From Closterium sp. NIES-65 (Eukaryota; Streptophyta; Zygnematophyceae; Desmidiales; Closteriaceae): a stretch of DNA of 64,000 nucleotides. A model generated the notes under the pieces. That model made no database searches, had not been told where the DNA came from, and saw nothing but the letters and a program-made list of their open reading frames with translations. Below, in pieces: positions 10,601 to 23,769 of this stretch (position 1 is the stretch's first letter; every line of letters begins with the position of its first letter). Where the stretch lies: assembly GCA_948144175.1 (NCBI GenBank), contig CANXME010000802.1:1-64000 (forward strand), in the 5' to 3' direction. Position numbers and translations under genes: made by a program.

Positions 10601-13600
10601 CCCCGCCCCATTCTCCCTCTTTCCATCACCCCGCCCCATTCTCCCGCTTTCCATCACCCCGCCCCATTTTCCCTCTTTCCATCACCCCGCCCCATTCTCC
10701 CGCCTTCCATCACCCCGCCCCATTCTCCCTCTTTCCATCACCCCGCCCCATTCTCCCGCTTTCCATCACCCCGCCCCATTCTCCCGCTTTCCATATCCCC
10801 GCCCCATTCTCCCACTTTCCATCACCCCGCCCCATTCTCCCTCTTTCCATCACCCCGCCCCATTCTCCCGCTTTCCATCACCCCGCCCCATTTTCCCTCT
10901 TTCCATCACCCCGCCCCATTCTCCCGCTTTCCATCACCCCGCCCCATTCTCCCTCTTCCCATCACCCCGCCCCATTCTCCCGCCTTTCATCGCCCCGCCC
11001 CATTCTCCCGCTTTCCATCACCCCGCCCAATTCTCCCGCTTCCCATCACCCCGCCCCATTCTCCCGCCTTCCATCACCCCGCCCCATTCTCCCTCTTTCC
11101 ATCACCCCGCCCCATTCTCACGCTTTCCATCACCCCGCCCCATTCTCCCTCTTTCCATCACCCCGCCCCATTCTCCCGCTTTCCATCACCCCGCCCCATT
11201 CTCCCTCTATCCATCACTCCGCCCAATTCTCCCACTTTCCATCACCCCGTCCCATTCTCCCGTTTTCCATCACCCCGCTCCATTCTCTCGCTTTCCATCA
11301 CCCCGCTTTATTCTCCCACTTTCCATCACCCCGCCCCATTCTCCCAATTTCCATCACCCCGCCCCATTCTCCCGCTTTCCATCACCCCGCCCCATTCTCC
11401 TGCTTTCCAACAGCCCGCCCCATTCTCCCGCTTTCCATCACCTCTCCCCATTCTCCCTCTTTCCATCACCCCGCCCCATTCTCCTGCTTTCTATCACCCC
11501 ACCCCATTCTCCCTCTTTCCATCACCCCGCCCCATTCTCCCGCCTTCCATCACCCTGCCCCATTCTCCATCTTTCCATCACCCTGCTCAATTCTCCCGCT
11601 TTCCATCACCCTGCCCCATTCTCCCGCCTTCCATCACCCCGCCCCATTCTCCCTCTTTCCATCACCCCGCCCCATTCTCCCGCTTTCCATCACCCCGCCC
11701 CATTCTCCCGCTTTCCATCACCCCGCCCCATTCTCCCGCTTTCCATCACCCCACCTCATTCTCCCGCTTTCCATCACCCCGCCCCATTCTCCCGCTTTCC
11801 ATCACCCCGCCCCATTCTCCCGCTTTCCATCACCCCGCCCCATTCTCCCGCTTTCTATCACCCCGCCCCATTCTCCCGCTTTTTATCACCCCGTCCCGTT
11901 CTCTCGCTTTCCATCACCCCGGCCCATTCTCCCGCTTTCTATCACCCCGCCCGCTCCATTCTCCCGCTTTCCATCACCCCGCCCAATTCTCCCTCTTTCC
12001 ATCACCCCTCCCCATTCTCCCTCTTTCCATCACCCCGCCCCATTCTCCCTCTTTCCATCACCCCGCCCCATTCTCCCACTTTCCATCACCCCGCGCCATT
12101 TCCCCTCTTTCCATCACTCCGCCCCATTCTCCCGCTTTCCATCACCCCGCCCCATTCTCTCGCTTTCCATCATCCCGCTCCATTGTCCCGCTTTCCATCA
12201 CCCCGCCCAATTCTCCCTCTTTCCATCACCCCTCCCCATTCTCCCTTTTTCCATCACCCCGCCCCATTCTCCCGCTTTCCATCACCCCGCCCCATTCTCC
12301 CTCTTTCCATCACCCCGCCCCATTCTCCCGCCTTTCATCACCCCGCCCCATTCTCCCGCCTTTCATCACCCCGCCCCATTCTCCCGCTTTCCATCACCCC
12401 GCCCAATTCTCCCGCTTTCCATCACCCCGCCCCATTCTCCCGCTTTCCATCACCCCGCCCCATTCTCCCTCTTTCCATCACCCCGCCCCATTCTCTCGCT
12501 TTCCATCACCCCGCCCCATTCTCCCTCTTTCCATCACCCCGCCCCATTCTCCCTCTTTCCATCACCCCGCCCCATTCTCCCACTTTCCATCACCCCGCGC
12601 CATTTCCCCTCTTTCCATCACTCCGCCCCATTCTCCCGCTTTCCATCACCCCGCCCCATTCTCTCGCTTTCCATCATCCCGCTCCATTGTCCCGCTTTCC
12701 ATCACCCCGCCCAATTCTCCCTCTTTCCATCACCCCTCCCCATTCTCCCTTTTTCCATCACCCCGCCCCATTCTCCCGCTTTCCATCACCCCGCCCCATT
12801 CTCCCTCTTTCCATCACCCCGCCCCATTCTCCCTCTTTCCATCACCCCGCCCCATTCTCCCGCTTTCCATCACCTCGACCAATTCTCCCTCTTTCCATCA
12901 CCCCGCCCGATTCTCCCGCTTTCCATCACCCCGCCCCATTCTCCCGCTTTCCATCACCCCACCCCATTCTCCCGCTTTCCATCACCCCGCCCCATTCTCC
13001 CGCTTTCCATCACCCCGCCCCATTCTCCCGCTTTCCATCACCCCGCCCCATTCTCCCGCTTTCCATCACCCCGCCCCATTCTCCCGCTTTCCATCACCCC
13101 GTCCCGTTCTCTCGCTTTCCATCACCCCGGCCCATTCTCCCGCTTTCTATCACCCCGCCCGCTCCATTCTCCGGCTTTCCATCACCCCGTCCAATTCTCC
13201 CTCTTTCCATCACCCCTCCCCATTCTCCCTCTCTCCATCACCCCGCCCCATTCTCCCTCTTTCCATCACCCCGCCCCATTCTCCCGCCTTTCATCACCCC
13301 GCCCCATTCTCCCGCCTTTCATCACCCCGCCCCATTCTCCCGCTTTCCATCACCCCGCCCAATTCTCCCGCTTTCCATCACCCCGCCCCATTCTCCCTCT
13401 TTCCATCACCCCGCCCCATTCTCCCTCTTTCCATCACCCCGCCCCATTCTCTTGCTTTCCATCACCCCGCCCCATTCTCCCTCTTTCCATCACCCCGCCC
13501 CATTCTCCCTCTTTCCATCACCCCGCCCCATTCTCCCGCCTTTCATCACCCCGCCCCATTCTCCCGCCTTTCATCACCCCGCCCCATTCTCCCGCATTCC

Positions 13601-15859
13601 ATCACCCCGCCCAATTCTCCCGCTTTCCATCACCCCGCCCCATTCTCCCGCTTTCCATCACCCCGCCCCATTCTCCCTCTTTCCATCACCCCGCCCCATT
13701 CTCTCGCTTTCCATCACCCCGCCCCATTCTCCCTCTTTCCATCACCCCGCCCCATTCTCCCTCTTTCCATCACCCCGCCCCATTCTCCCACTTTCCATCA
13801 CCCCGCGCCATTTTCCCTCTTTCCATCACTCCGCCCCATTCTCCCACTTTCCATCACCCCGCCCCATTCTCTCGCTTTCCATCATCCCGCTCCATTGTCC
13901 CGCTTTCCATCACCCCGCCCAATTCTCCCTCTTTCCATCACCCCTCCCCATTCTCCCTTTTTCCATCACCCCGCCCCATTCTCCCGCTTTCCATCACCCC
14001 GCCCCATTCTCCCTCTTTCCATCACCCCGCCCCATTCTCCCTCTTTCCATCACCCCGCCCCATTCTCCCACTTTCCATCACCTCAACCAATTCTCCCTCT
14101 TTCCATCACCCCGCCCCATTCTCCCTCTTTCCATCACCCTGCCCCATTCTCCCTCTATCCATCACCCCACCCAATTCTCCCGCTTTCCATCACCCCGTCC
14201 CATTCTCCCGCTTTCCATCACCCCGCCCCATTCTTTTGCGTTCCATCACCCCACCCCATCCTCCCCTCTTTCCATCACCCCGCCCCATTGTCCCGATTTC
14301 CATCACCCCGCCCCATTCTCCCGCTTTCCATGACCCCGCCCCATTCTCCCGCTTTCCATCACCCCGCCCCATTCTCCCGCTTTCCAACACCCCGCCTCAT
14401 TCTCCCACTTTCCATCACCCCGCCCCATTCTCACTCTTTCCATCACCCCTCCCCATTTTCCCTCTTTCCATCACCCCGCCCCATTCTCCTGCTTTCTATC
14501 ACCCCACCCCATTCTCCCTCTTTCCATCACCCCGCCCCATTCTCCCGCTTTCCATCACCCCGCCCCATTCTCCCGATTTCCATCACCCCGCCCCATTCTC
14601 CCTCTTTCCATCACCCCGCCCCATTTTCCCTCTTTCCATCACTACGCCCCATTCTCCTGCTTTCCATCACCCCGCCCCATTCTCCCTCTTCCCATCACCC
14701 CGCCCCATTCTCCCGCCTTTCATCACCCCGCCCCATTCTCCCGCTTTCCATCACCCCGCCCAATTCTCCCGCTTCCCATCACCCCGCCCCATTCTCCCGC
14801 CTTCCATCACCCCTCCCCATTCTCCCTCTTTCCATCACCCCGCCCCATTCTCACGCTTTCCATCACCCCGCCCCATTCTCCCTCTTTCCATCACCCCGCC
14901 CCATTCTCCTGCTTTCCATCACCCCGCCCCATTCTCCTGCTTTCTATCACCCCGCCCCATTCTCCCTCTTTCCATCACCCCGCCCCATTCTCCCGCCTTC
15001 CATCACCCCGCCCCATTCTCCATCTTTCCATCACCCTGCTCAATTCTCCCGCTTTCCATCACCCCGCCCCATTCTTCCGCCTTCCATCACCCCGCCCCAT
15101 TCTCCCTCTTTCCATCACCCCGCCCCATTCTCCCGCTTTCCATCACCCTGCCCCATTCTCCCGCTTTCCATCACCCCACCCCATTCTCCCGCTTTCCATC
15201 ACCCCGCCCCATTCTCCCGCTTTCCATCACCCCGCCCCATTCTCCCGCTTTCCATCACCCCGCCCCATTCTCCCGCTTTCCATCACCCCGCCCCATTCTC
15301 CCGCTTTCCATCACCGCGTCCCGTTCTCTCGCTTTCCATCACCCCGGCCCATTCTCCCGCTTTCTATCACCCCGCCCACTCCATTCTCCCGCTTTCCATC
15401 ACCCCGCCCAATTCTCCCTCTTTCCATCACCCCTCCCCATTCTCCCTCTTTCCATCACCCCGCCCCATTCTCCCTCTTTCCATCACCCCGCCCCATTCTC
15501 CCGCCTTTCATCACCCCGCCCCATTCTCCCGCCTTTCATCACCCCGCCCCATTCTCCCGCTTTCCATCACCCCGCCCGATTCTCCCGCTTTCCATCACCC
15601 CGCCCCATTCTCCCGCTTTCCATCACCCCGCCCCATTCTCCCTCTTTCCATCACCCCGCCCCATTCTCTCGCTTTCCATCACCCCGCCCCATTCTCCCTC
15701 TTTCCATCTCCCCGCCCCATTCTCCCTCTTTCCATCACCCCGCCCCATTCTCCCACTTTCCATCACCCCGCGCCATTTTCCCTCTTTCCATCACCCCGCC
15801 CCATTCTCCCGCTTTCCATCACCCCGCCCCATTCTCTCGCTTTCCATCATCCCGCTCCA

Positions 15860-17390
15860 TTGTCCCGCTTTCCATCACCCCGCCCAATTCTCCCTCTTTC
15901 CATCACCCCTCCCCATTCTCCCTTTTTCCATCACCCCGCCCCATTCTCCCGCTTTCCATCACCCCGCCCCATTCTCCCTCTTTCCATCACCCCGCCCCAT
16001 TCTCCCTCTTTCCATCACCCCGCCCCATTCTCCCGCTTTCCATCACCTCGACCAATTCTCCCTCTTTCCATCACCCCGCCCCATTCTCCCTCTTTCCATC
16101 ACCCTGCCCCATTCTCCCTCTATCCATCACCCCACCCAATTCTCCCGCTTTCCATCACCTCGTCCCATTCTCCCGCTTTCCATCACCCCGCCCCATTCTT
16201 TTGCGTTCCATCACCCCACCCCATCCTCCCCTCTTTCCATCACCCCGCCCCATTCTCCCGATTTTTATCACCCCGCCCCATTCTCCCTCTTTCCATCACC
16301 CCGCCCCATTCTCCCGCTTTCCATCACCCCGCCCCATTCTCCCTCTTTCCATCACCCCGCCCCATTCTCCCTCTTTCCATCACCCCGCCCCATTCTCCCG
16401 CTTTCCATCACCCCGCCCAATTCTCCCTCTTTCCATCACCCCTCCCCATTCTCCCTTTTTCCATCACCCCGCCCCATTCTCCCGCTTTCCATCACCCCGC
16501 CCCATTCTCCCTCTTTCCATCACCCCGCCCCATTCTCCCTCTTTCCATCACCCCGCCCCATTCTCCCGCTTTCCATCACCTCGACCAATTCTCCCTCTTT
16601 CCATCACCCCGCCCCATTCTCCCTCTTTCCATCACCCTGCCCCATTCTCCCTCTATCCATCACCCCACCCAATTCTCCCGCTTTCCATCACCTCGTCCCA
16701 TTCTCCCGCTTTCCATCACCCCGCCCCATTCTTTTGCGTTCCATCACCCCACCCCATCCTCCCCTCTTTCCATCACCCCGCCCCATTCTCCCGATTTTTA
16801 TCACCCCGCCCCATTCTCCCTCTTTCCATCACCCCGCCCCATTCTCCCGCTTTCCATCACCCCGCCCCATTCTCCCTCTTTCCATCACCCCGCCCCATTC
16901 TCCCTCTTTCCATCACCCCGCCCCATTCTCCCGCTTTCCATCACCCCGCCCAATTCTCCCTCTTTCCATCACCCCTCCTCATTCTCCCTTTTTCCATCAC
17001 CCCGCCCCATTCTCCCGCTTTCCATCACCCCGCCCCATTCTCCCTCTTTCCATCACCCCGCCCCATTCTCCCTCTTTCCATCACCCCGCCCCATTCTCCC
17101 GCTTTCCATCACCTCGACCAATTCTCCCTCTTTCCATCACCCCGCCCCATTCTCCCTCTTTCCATCACCCTGCCCCATTCTCCCTCTATCCATCACCCCA
17201 CCCAATTCTCCCGCTTTCCATCACCTTGTCCCACTCTCCCGCTTTCCATCACCCCGCCCCATTCTTTTGCGTTCCATCACCCCACCCCATCCTCCCCTCT
17301 TTCCATCACCCCGCCCCATTCTCCCGATTTTTATCACCCCGCCCCATTCTCCCTCTTTCCATCACCCCGCCCCATTCTCCCGCTTTCCAT
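15860..17390. repeat. 533-bp higher-order repeat, three copies
   Basis: The variant CATCACCTCGACCAATT occurs at 16041, 16574 and 17107, exactly 533 bp apart (19 units plus 1 bp). A TTCTTTTGCGTTCC unit, a unit with an extra C (CATCCTCCCCTC) and a CCCGATTTTTATC unit travel with it in each copy. The third copy ends by about 17390. The outer start is approximate. Confidence 0.85.
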
Positions 17391-20300
17391 AACCCCGCCC
17401 CATTCTCCCTCTTTCCATCACCCCGCCCCGTTCTCCCGCTTTCCATCACCCCGCCCCATTCTCCCGCTTTCCATCACCCCGCCCCATTCTCCTGCTTTCC
17501 ATCACTCCGCCCCATTCTCCCTCTTCCCATCACCCCGCCCCATTCTCTCGCTTTCCATCACCCCGCCCCATTCTCCCGCTTTTCATCACCCCGCCCCATT
17601 ATCCCGCTTTCCATCACCCCGTCCCATTCTCCCTCTTTCCATCACCCCGCCCCATTCTCCCGCTTTCCATCACCCCGCCCCATTCTTCCTCTTTCCATCT
17701 CCCTGCCCCATTCTCCCTCTTTCCATCACCCCGCCCCATTCTCCCGCTTTCCATCACCCCGCCCCATTCTCCCTCTTTCCATCACCCCGCCCCATTCTCC
17801 CACTTTCCATCACCCCGCCCCTTTCTCCCTCTTCCCATCACCCCGCCCCATTCTCTCGCTTTCCATCCCCACGCCCCATTCTCCCGCTTTTCATCACCCC
17901 GCCCCATTCTCCCGCTTTCCATCACCCCGTCCCATTCTCCCTCTTTCCATCACCCCGCCCCATTCTCCCGCTTTCCATCACCCCGCCCCATTCTTCCTCT
18001 TTGCATCTCCCCGCCCCATTCTCCCTCTTTCCATCACCCCGCCCCATTCTCCCTCTTCCCATCACCCCGCCCCATTCTCCAGCTTTCCGTCACCCCGCCC
18101 CATTCTCCCTCTTTCCATCACCCCGCCCCATTCTCCATCTTTATATCACCCCGCCCCACTCTCCCGCCTTCCATCACCCCGCCCCATTCTCCATCTTTCC
18201 ATCACCCTGCCCAATTCTCCCGCCTTCCATCACCCCACCCCATTCTCCCGTCTTCCATCACCCCGCCCCATTCTCCCTCTTTCCATCACCCCGTCCCATT
18301 CTCCCTCTTTCCATCACCCCGCCCCATTCTCCCTCTTTCCATCACCCCGCCCCATTCTCCAGCTTTCCGTCACCCCGCCCCATTCTCCCTCTTTCCATCA
18401 CCCCGCCCCATTCTCCCTCTTTCCATCACCCCGACCCATTCTCCCGCTTTCCATCACCCCGCCCCATTCTCCCTCTTTCCATCACCCCGCCCCATTCTCC
18501 CTCTTTCCATCACCCCGCCCCATTCTCCCGCTTTCCATCACCCCGCGCCATTTAACCTCTTTCCATCACCCGCCCCATTCTCCCTCTTTCCATCACTCCG
18601 CCCCATTCTCCCGCTTTCCATCACCCGGCTCCATTGTCCCGCTTTCCATCACCCCGCCCAATTCTCCCTCTTTCTATCACCCCTTCCCATTCTCCCTCTT
18701 TCCATCACCCCGCCCCATTCTCCTGCTTTCCATCACCCCGCCCCATTCTCCCTCTTTCCATCACCCCGCCCCATTCTCCCTCTTTCCATTACCCCGCCCC
18801 ATTCTCCTGCTTTCCATCACCCCGCCCCATTCTCCCTCTATCCATCACCCCGCCCCATTCTCCCGCTTTCCATCACCCCGCCCCATTCTCCTGCTTTCCA
18901 TCACCGCGCCCAAATCTCCCGCTTTCCATCACCCCTCTCCATTCTCCCTCTTTCCATCTCCCCACCCCATTCTCCTTCTTTCCATCACCCCGTCCCATTC
19001 TCCCTCTTTCCGTCACCCCACCCCATTCTCCCTGTTTCCATCACCTCGCCCCTTCTCCCTCTTTCCATCACCCCGCCCCATTCTTCCTGTTTCCATCACC
19101 TCGCCCCATTCTCTCGCTTTCCATCACCCCTCCCTGTTCTCCCTCTTTCCATCACCCCGCCCCATTCTCCCGCCTTCCATCACCCCGCCCCAATCTCCTT
19201 CTTTCCATCACCCCGCCCCATTCTCCAGCTTTTTATCACCCCGCCCCATTCTCCCGATTTCCATCACCCCACCCCATTCTCCCGCTTTCCATCACCCCGA
19301 CCCATTCTCCCGCTTTCCATCACCCCGCCCCGTTCTCCCGCTTTCCATCACACCGCCCCATTCTCCCTCTTTCCATCACCCCGCCCCATTCTCCCGCTTT
19401 CCATCACCCCGCCCCATTCTCCCGCTTTCCATCACCCCGCCTCATTCTCCCTCTTTCCATCAACCCGCCCCATTCTCCCTCTTTCCATCACCCCGCTCCA
19501 TTCTCCCGCTTTCCATCACCCCGCCCGCTCCATTCTCCCGCTTTCCATCACCCCGCCCAATTCTCCCTCTTTCCATCACCCCTCCCCATTCTCCCTCTTT
19601 CCATCACCCCGCCCCATTCTCCCGCTTTCCATTACCCCGCCCCATTCTCCCTCTTTCCATCACCCGCCCCATTCTCCCGTCTTTTATCACCCCGCCCCAT
19701 TCTCCCTCTTTCCATCACCCCGCCCAATTCTCCCGCTTTCCATCACCCCGCCCCATTCTCCCGCCTTTCATCACCCCGCCCCATTCTCCCTCTTTCCATC
19801 AACCCGCCCCATTCTCCCTCTTTCCATCACCCCGCCTTATTCTCCCTCTTTCTATCACCCCGCCCCATTCTCCCGATTTCCATCACCCCGCCCCATTCTC
19901 CCGCTTTCCATCACCCCGCCCAATTCTCCCACTTTCCATCACCCCGTCCCATTCTCCTGTTTTCCATCACCCCGCCCCATTCTCTCGCTTTCTATCACCC
20001 CGCCTTATTCTCCCGCTTTCCATCACCCCGCACCATTCTCCCGCTTTCCATCACCCCGCACCATTCTCCCTCTTTCCATCACCCCGCCCCATTCTCATGC
20101 TTTCTATCACCCCGCCCCATTCTCCCTCTTTCCATCACCCTGCCCCATTCTCCCGCCTTCCATCACCCCGCCCCATTCTCCCTCTTTCCATCACCCCGCC
20201 CCATTCTCCCGCTTTCCATCACCCCGCCCCATTCTCCCGCTTTCCATCACCCTGCCCCATTCTCCCTCTTTCCATCACCCCGCCCTATCCTCTCTCTTTC

Positions 20301-20473
20301 CATCACCCCGCACCATTCTCCCGCTTTCCATCACCCCGCACCATTCTCCCTCTTTCCATCACCCCACCCCATTCTACTGCTTTCCATCACCCCGTCCCAT
20401 TCTCCCGCTTTCCATCACCCCGCCCAATTTTCCCTCTTTCCATCATCCCGCCCCATTCTCCCTCTTTCCATCA

Positions 20474-20512
20474 CCCTAAACCCTAAACCCTAAACCCTAA
20501 ACCCTATACCCT
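20474..20512. repeat. Interstitial plant-type telomere repeat
   Basis: Four perfect CCCTAAA units (20474-20501), one CCCTATA (20502-20508) and a final CCCT. The flanks are ordinary 28-bp units: left TTTCCATCA, right GCCCCATTTTCTC. The tract replaces the CACCCCG part of a unit and shares CCC with it. The motif is the Arabidopsis-type telomere repeat, found in most land plants, many green algae and some other protists. Confidence 0.95.
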
Positions 20513-23500
20513 GCCCCATTTTCTCTCTTTTCATCACCCCGTCCCATTCTTCCGCTTTCCATCACCCCGCCCCATTCTCCCTCTTTCCATCACCCCTCCC
20601 TATTCTCCCTCTTTCCATCACCCCGCCCCATTTTCCCGCCTTCCATCACCCCGCCCCATTCTCCATCTTTCCATCACCCTGCTCAATTCTCCCGCTTTCC
20701 ATCACCCCGCCCCATTCTCCCGACTTCCATCACCCCGCCCCATTCTCCCTCTTTCCATCACCCCGCCCCATTCTCCCGCTTTCCATCACCCCGCCCCATT
20801 CTCCCGCTTTCCATCACCCCGCCCCATTCTCCCTCTTTCCATCACCCCGCCCCATTCTCCCGCTTTCCATCACCCCGCCCCATTCTCCCGCTTTCCATCA
20901 CCCCGCCCCATTCTCCCGCTTTCCATCACCCCGCCCCATTCTCCCTCTTTCCATCACCCCGCCCCATTCTCCCGTTTTCCATCACCCCGCCCCATTCTCC
21001 CTCTTTCCATCACCCCGCCCCATTCTCCCGCTTTCCATCACTCCGCCCCATTCTCCCGCTTTCCATCACCCCGCCCCATTCTCCCGATTTCCATCACCCC
21101 GTCCCATTCTCCAGCTTTCCATCACTTCGCCCCATTCTCTCGATTTCCATCACCCCGCCCCATTCTCCCGCTTTCCATCACCCCGCCACATTCTCCTGCT
21201 TTCCATCACCCCGCCCCATTCTCCTGCTTTCCATCACCCCGCCCCATTCTCCCTCTTTCCATCACCCCGCCCCATTCTCCCGCTTTTCATCACCCCGCCC
21301 CATTCTCCCGATTTCCATCACCCCGCCCCTCTCCCGCTTTCCATCACCCCGCCCCATTCTCCCGCTTTCCATCACCCCGCCCAATTCTCCCTCTTTCCAT
21401 CACCCCTCCCCATTCTCCCTCTTTCCATCACCCCGCCCCATTCTCCCGCTTTCCATCACCCCGCCCCATTCTCCCGCTTTCCATCACCCCGCCCCATTCT
21501 CCCTCTTTCCATCACCCTGCCCCATTCTCCCGCTTTCCATCACCCCTCCCCATTCTCCCGCTGTCCATCACCCTGCCCCATTCTCCCGTTTTCGATCACC
21601 CCGCCCCATTCTCCCGTTTTCCATCACCCCGCCCCATTCTCCCGCTTTCCATCACCCCGCCCCATTCTCCTGCTTTCCATCACCCCTCCCCATTCTCCCG
21701 CTGTCCATCACCCTGCCCCATTCTCCCGCTTTCCATCACCCCGCCCCATTCTCCCTCTTTCCATCACACCGCCCCATTCTCCAACTTTTCATCACCCCGT
21801 CCCATTCTCCCGCTTTCCATCACCCCTCCCCATTCTCCCTCTTTCCATCACCCCGCCCCATTCTCCCAGTTTCCATCACCCCGCCCCATTCTCCCTCTTT
21901 CCATCATCCCGCCCCATTCTCCTGCATTCTATCACCCTGACCCATTCTCCATCCTTCCATCACCCCGCCCCATTCTCCTGCTTTCCATCAACTCGCCTGG
22001 CTGGGAGGGGTGCTGGGAGCAACTCACCTGGCTGGTGGGGGTGCTGGGAGCAACTCACCTGGTTGGTGGGGGTGCTGGGAGCAACTCGCTTGGCTGGTGG
22101 GGGTGCTGGGAGCAACTTACATGGCTGGTGGGGGTGCTGGGAGCAACTCACCTGGCTGGTGGGGGTGCTGGGAGCAACTCACCTGGCTGGTGGGGGTGCT
22201 GGGAGCAACTCACCTGGCTGGTGGGGGTGCTGGGAGCAACTCACCTGGCTGGTGGGGGTGTTGGGAGCAACTCACCTGGCTGGTGGGGGTGCTGGGAGCA
22301 ACTCACCTGGCTGGTGGGGGTGCTAGGAGCAACTCACCTGGCTGGTGGGGGTGCTGGGAGCAACTCGCCTGGCTAGTGGGGGTGCTGGGAGCAACTCACC
22401 TGGCTGGTGGGGGTGCTGAGAGCAACTCGCCTGGCTGGTGGGGGTGCTGGGAGCAACTCACCTGGCTGGTGGGGGTGCTGGGAGCAACTCACCTGGCTGG
22501 TGAGGATGCTAGGAGCAACTCGTCTGGCTAGTGGGGGTGCTGGGAGCAACTCACCTGGCTGGTGGAGGTGCTGGGAGCAACTCGCCTGGCTGGTGGGGGT
22601 GCTGGGAGCAACTCGCTTGGCTGGTGGGGGTGCTGGGAGCAACTCGCCTGGCTGGTGGGGGTGCTGGGAGCAACTCACCTGGCTGGTGGGGGTGCTGACA
22701 GCAACTCACCTGGCTGTTGGGGGTGCTGGGAGCAACTCACCTGGCTGGTGGGGTTGCTGGGAGCAACTCACCTGGCTGGTGGGGGTGTTGGGAGCAACTC
22801 GCCTGGCTGGTGGGGGTGCTGGGAGCAACTCGCCTGGCTGGTGGGGGTGCTTGGAGCAACTCGCCTGGCTGGTGGGGGTGCTGGGAGCAACTCACCTGGC
22901 TGGTGGGGGTGCTGGGAGCAACTCACCTGGCTGGTGGGGGTGGTGGGAGCAACTCACCTGGCTGGTGGGGGTGCTGGGAGCAACTCACCTAGCTCGTGGG
23001 GGTGCTGGGAGCAACTCACCTGGCTGGTAGGGGTGCTGGGAGCAACTCACCTGGCTGGTGGGGGTGCTGGGAGCAACTCACCTGGCTGGTGGGGGTGCTG
23101 GGAGCAACTCGCCTGGCTGGTGGGGATGCTATGAGCAACTCACCTGGCTGGTTGGGGTGCTCGGAGCAACTCGCCTAGCTGGTGGGGGTGCTGGGAGCAA
23201 CTCGCCTGGCTGGTGGGGTGCTGGGAGCAACTCACCTGGCTGGTAGGGTTGCTGGGAGCAACTCACCTGGCTGGTGGGGGTGCTGGGAGCAACTCACCTG
23301 GCTGGTGGGGGTGCTGGGAGCAACGCAACTTGCTGGTGGGGGTGCTGGGAGCAACTCAACTAGCTGGTGGGGGTGCTGGGAGCAACTCGCCTGGCTGGTG
23401 GGGGTGCTGGGAGCAACTCGCCTGGCTGGTGGGGGTGCTGGGAGCAACTCACCTAGCTCGTGGGGGTGCTGGGAGCAACTCACCTGGCTGGTAGGGGTGC

Positions 23501-23769
23501 TGGGAGCAACTCACCTGGCTGGTGGGGGTGCTGGGAGCAACTCACCTGGCTGGTGGGGGTGCTGGGAGCAACTCGCCTGGCTGGTGGGGATGCTATGAGC
23601 AACTCACCTGGCTGGTTGGGGTGCTCGGAGCAACTCGCCTAGCTGGTGGGGGTGCTGGGAGCAACTCACCTGGCTGGTGGGGGTGGTGGGAGCAACTCAC
23701 CTGGCTGGGAGGGGTGCTGGGAGCAACTCACCTGGCTGGTGGGGGTGCTGGGAGCAACTCACCTAGCTC

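Larger units (their letters stand above)
7696..21990. repeat. 28-bp minisatellite array, main left segment (C-rich on +)
   Basis: Roughly 500 units of the same 28-bp repeat as at 1-1296, in the same orientation. Three units make 84 bp, so every + frame gives the same 28-residue Pro/Ser/His-rich peptide. Frames stay open for up to 11 kb (7519-18555) without any sign of a gene. Longer-range repeats are present: the TTCACTCACCCTCG variant at 8111 recurs at 9372 (about 45 units) and the CCAACAGCCCG variant at 8898 recurs at 11407. The array ends at the junction with the 31-bp repeat at 21989-21991, where the two share CA. Confidence 0.97.

Noticed and set aside
7519-18555. 3,678-codon open frame, and 7659-14333, 13895-17392, 16734-20486 and others, resembling Pro/Ser/His-rich proteins
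   Set aside because: The unit is 28 bp, one more than a multiple of three, and lacks stops on this strand, so all three frames give the same 28-residue peptide. Length, overlap in several frames and entry from the Copia LTR all show a by-product of the repeat.
7696-21990. CRISPR-like reading of 28-bp direct repeats
   Set aside because: Units are contiguous with no unique spacers, and no cas genes occur. The setting is eukaryotic.
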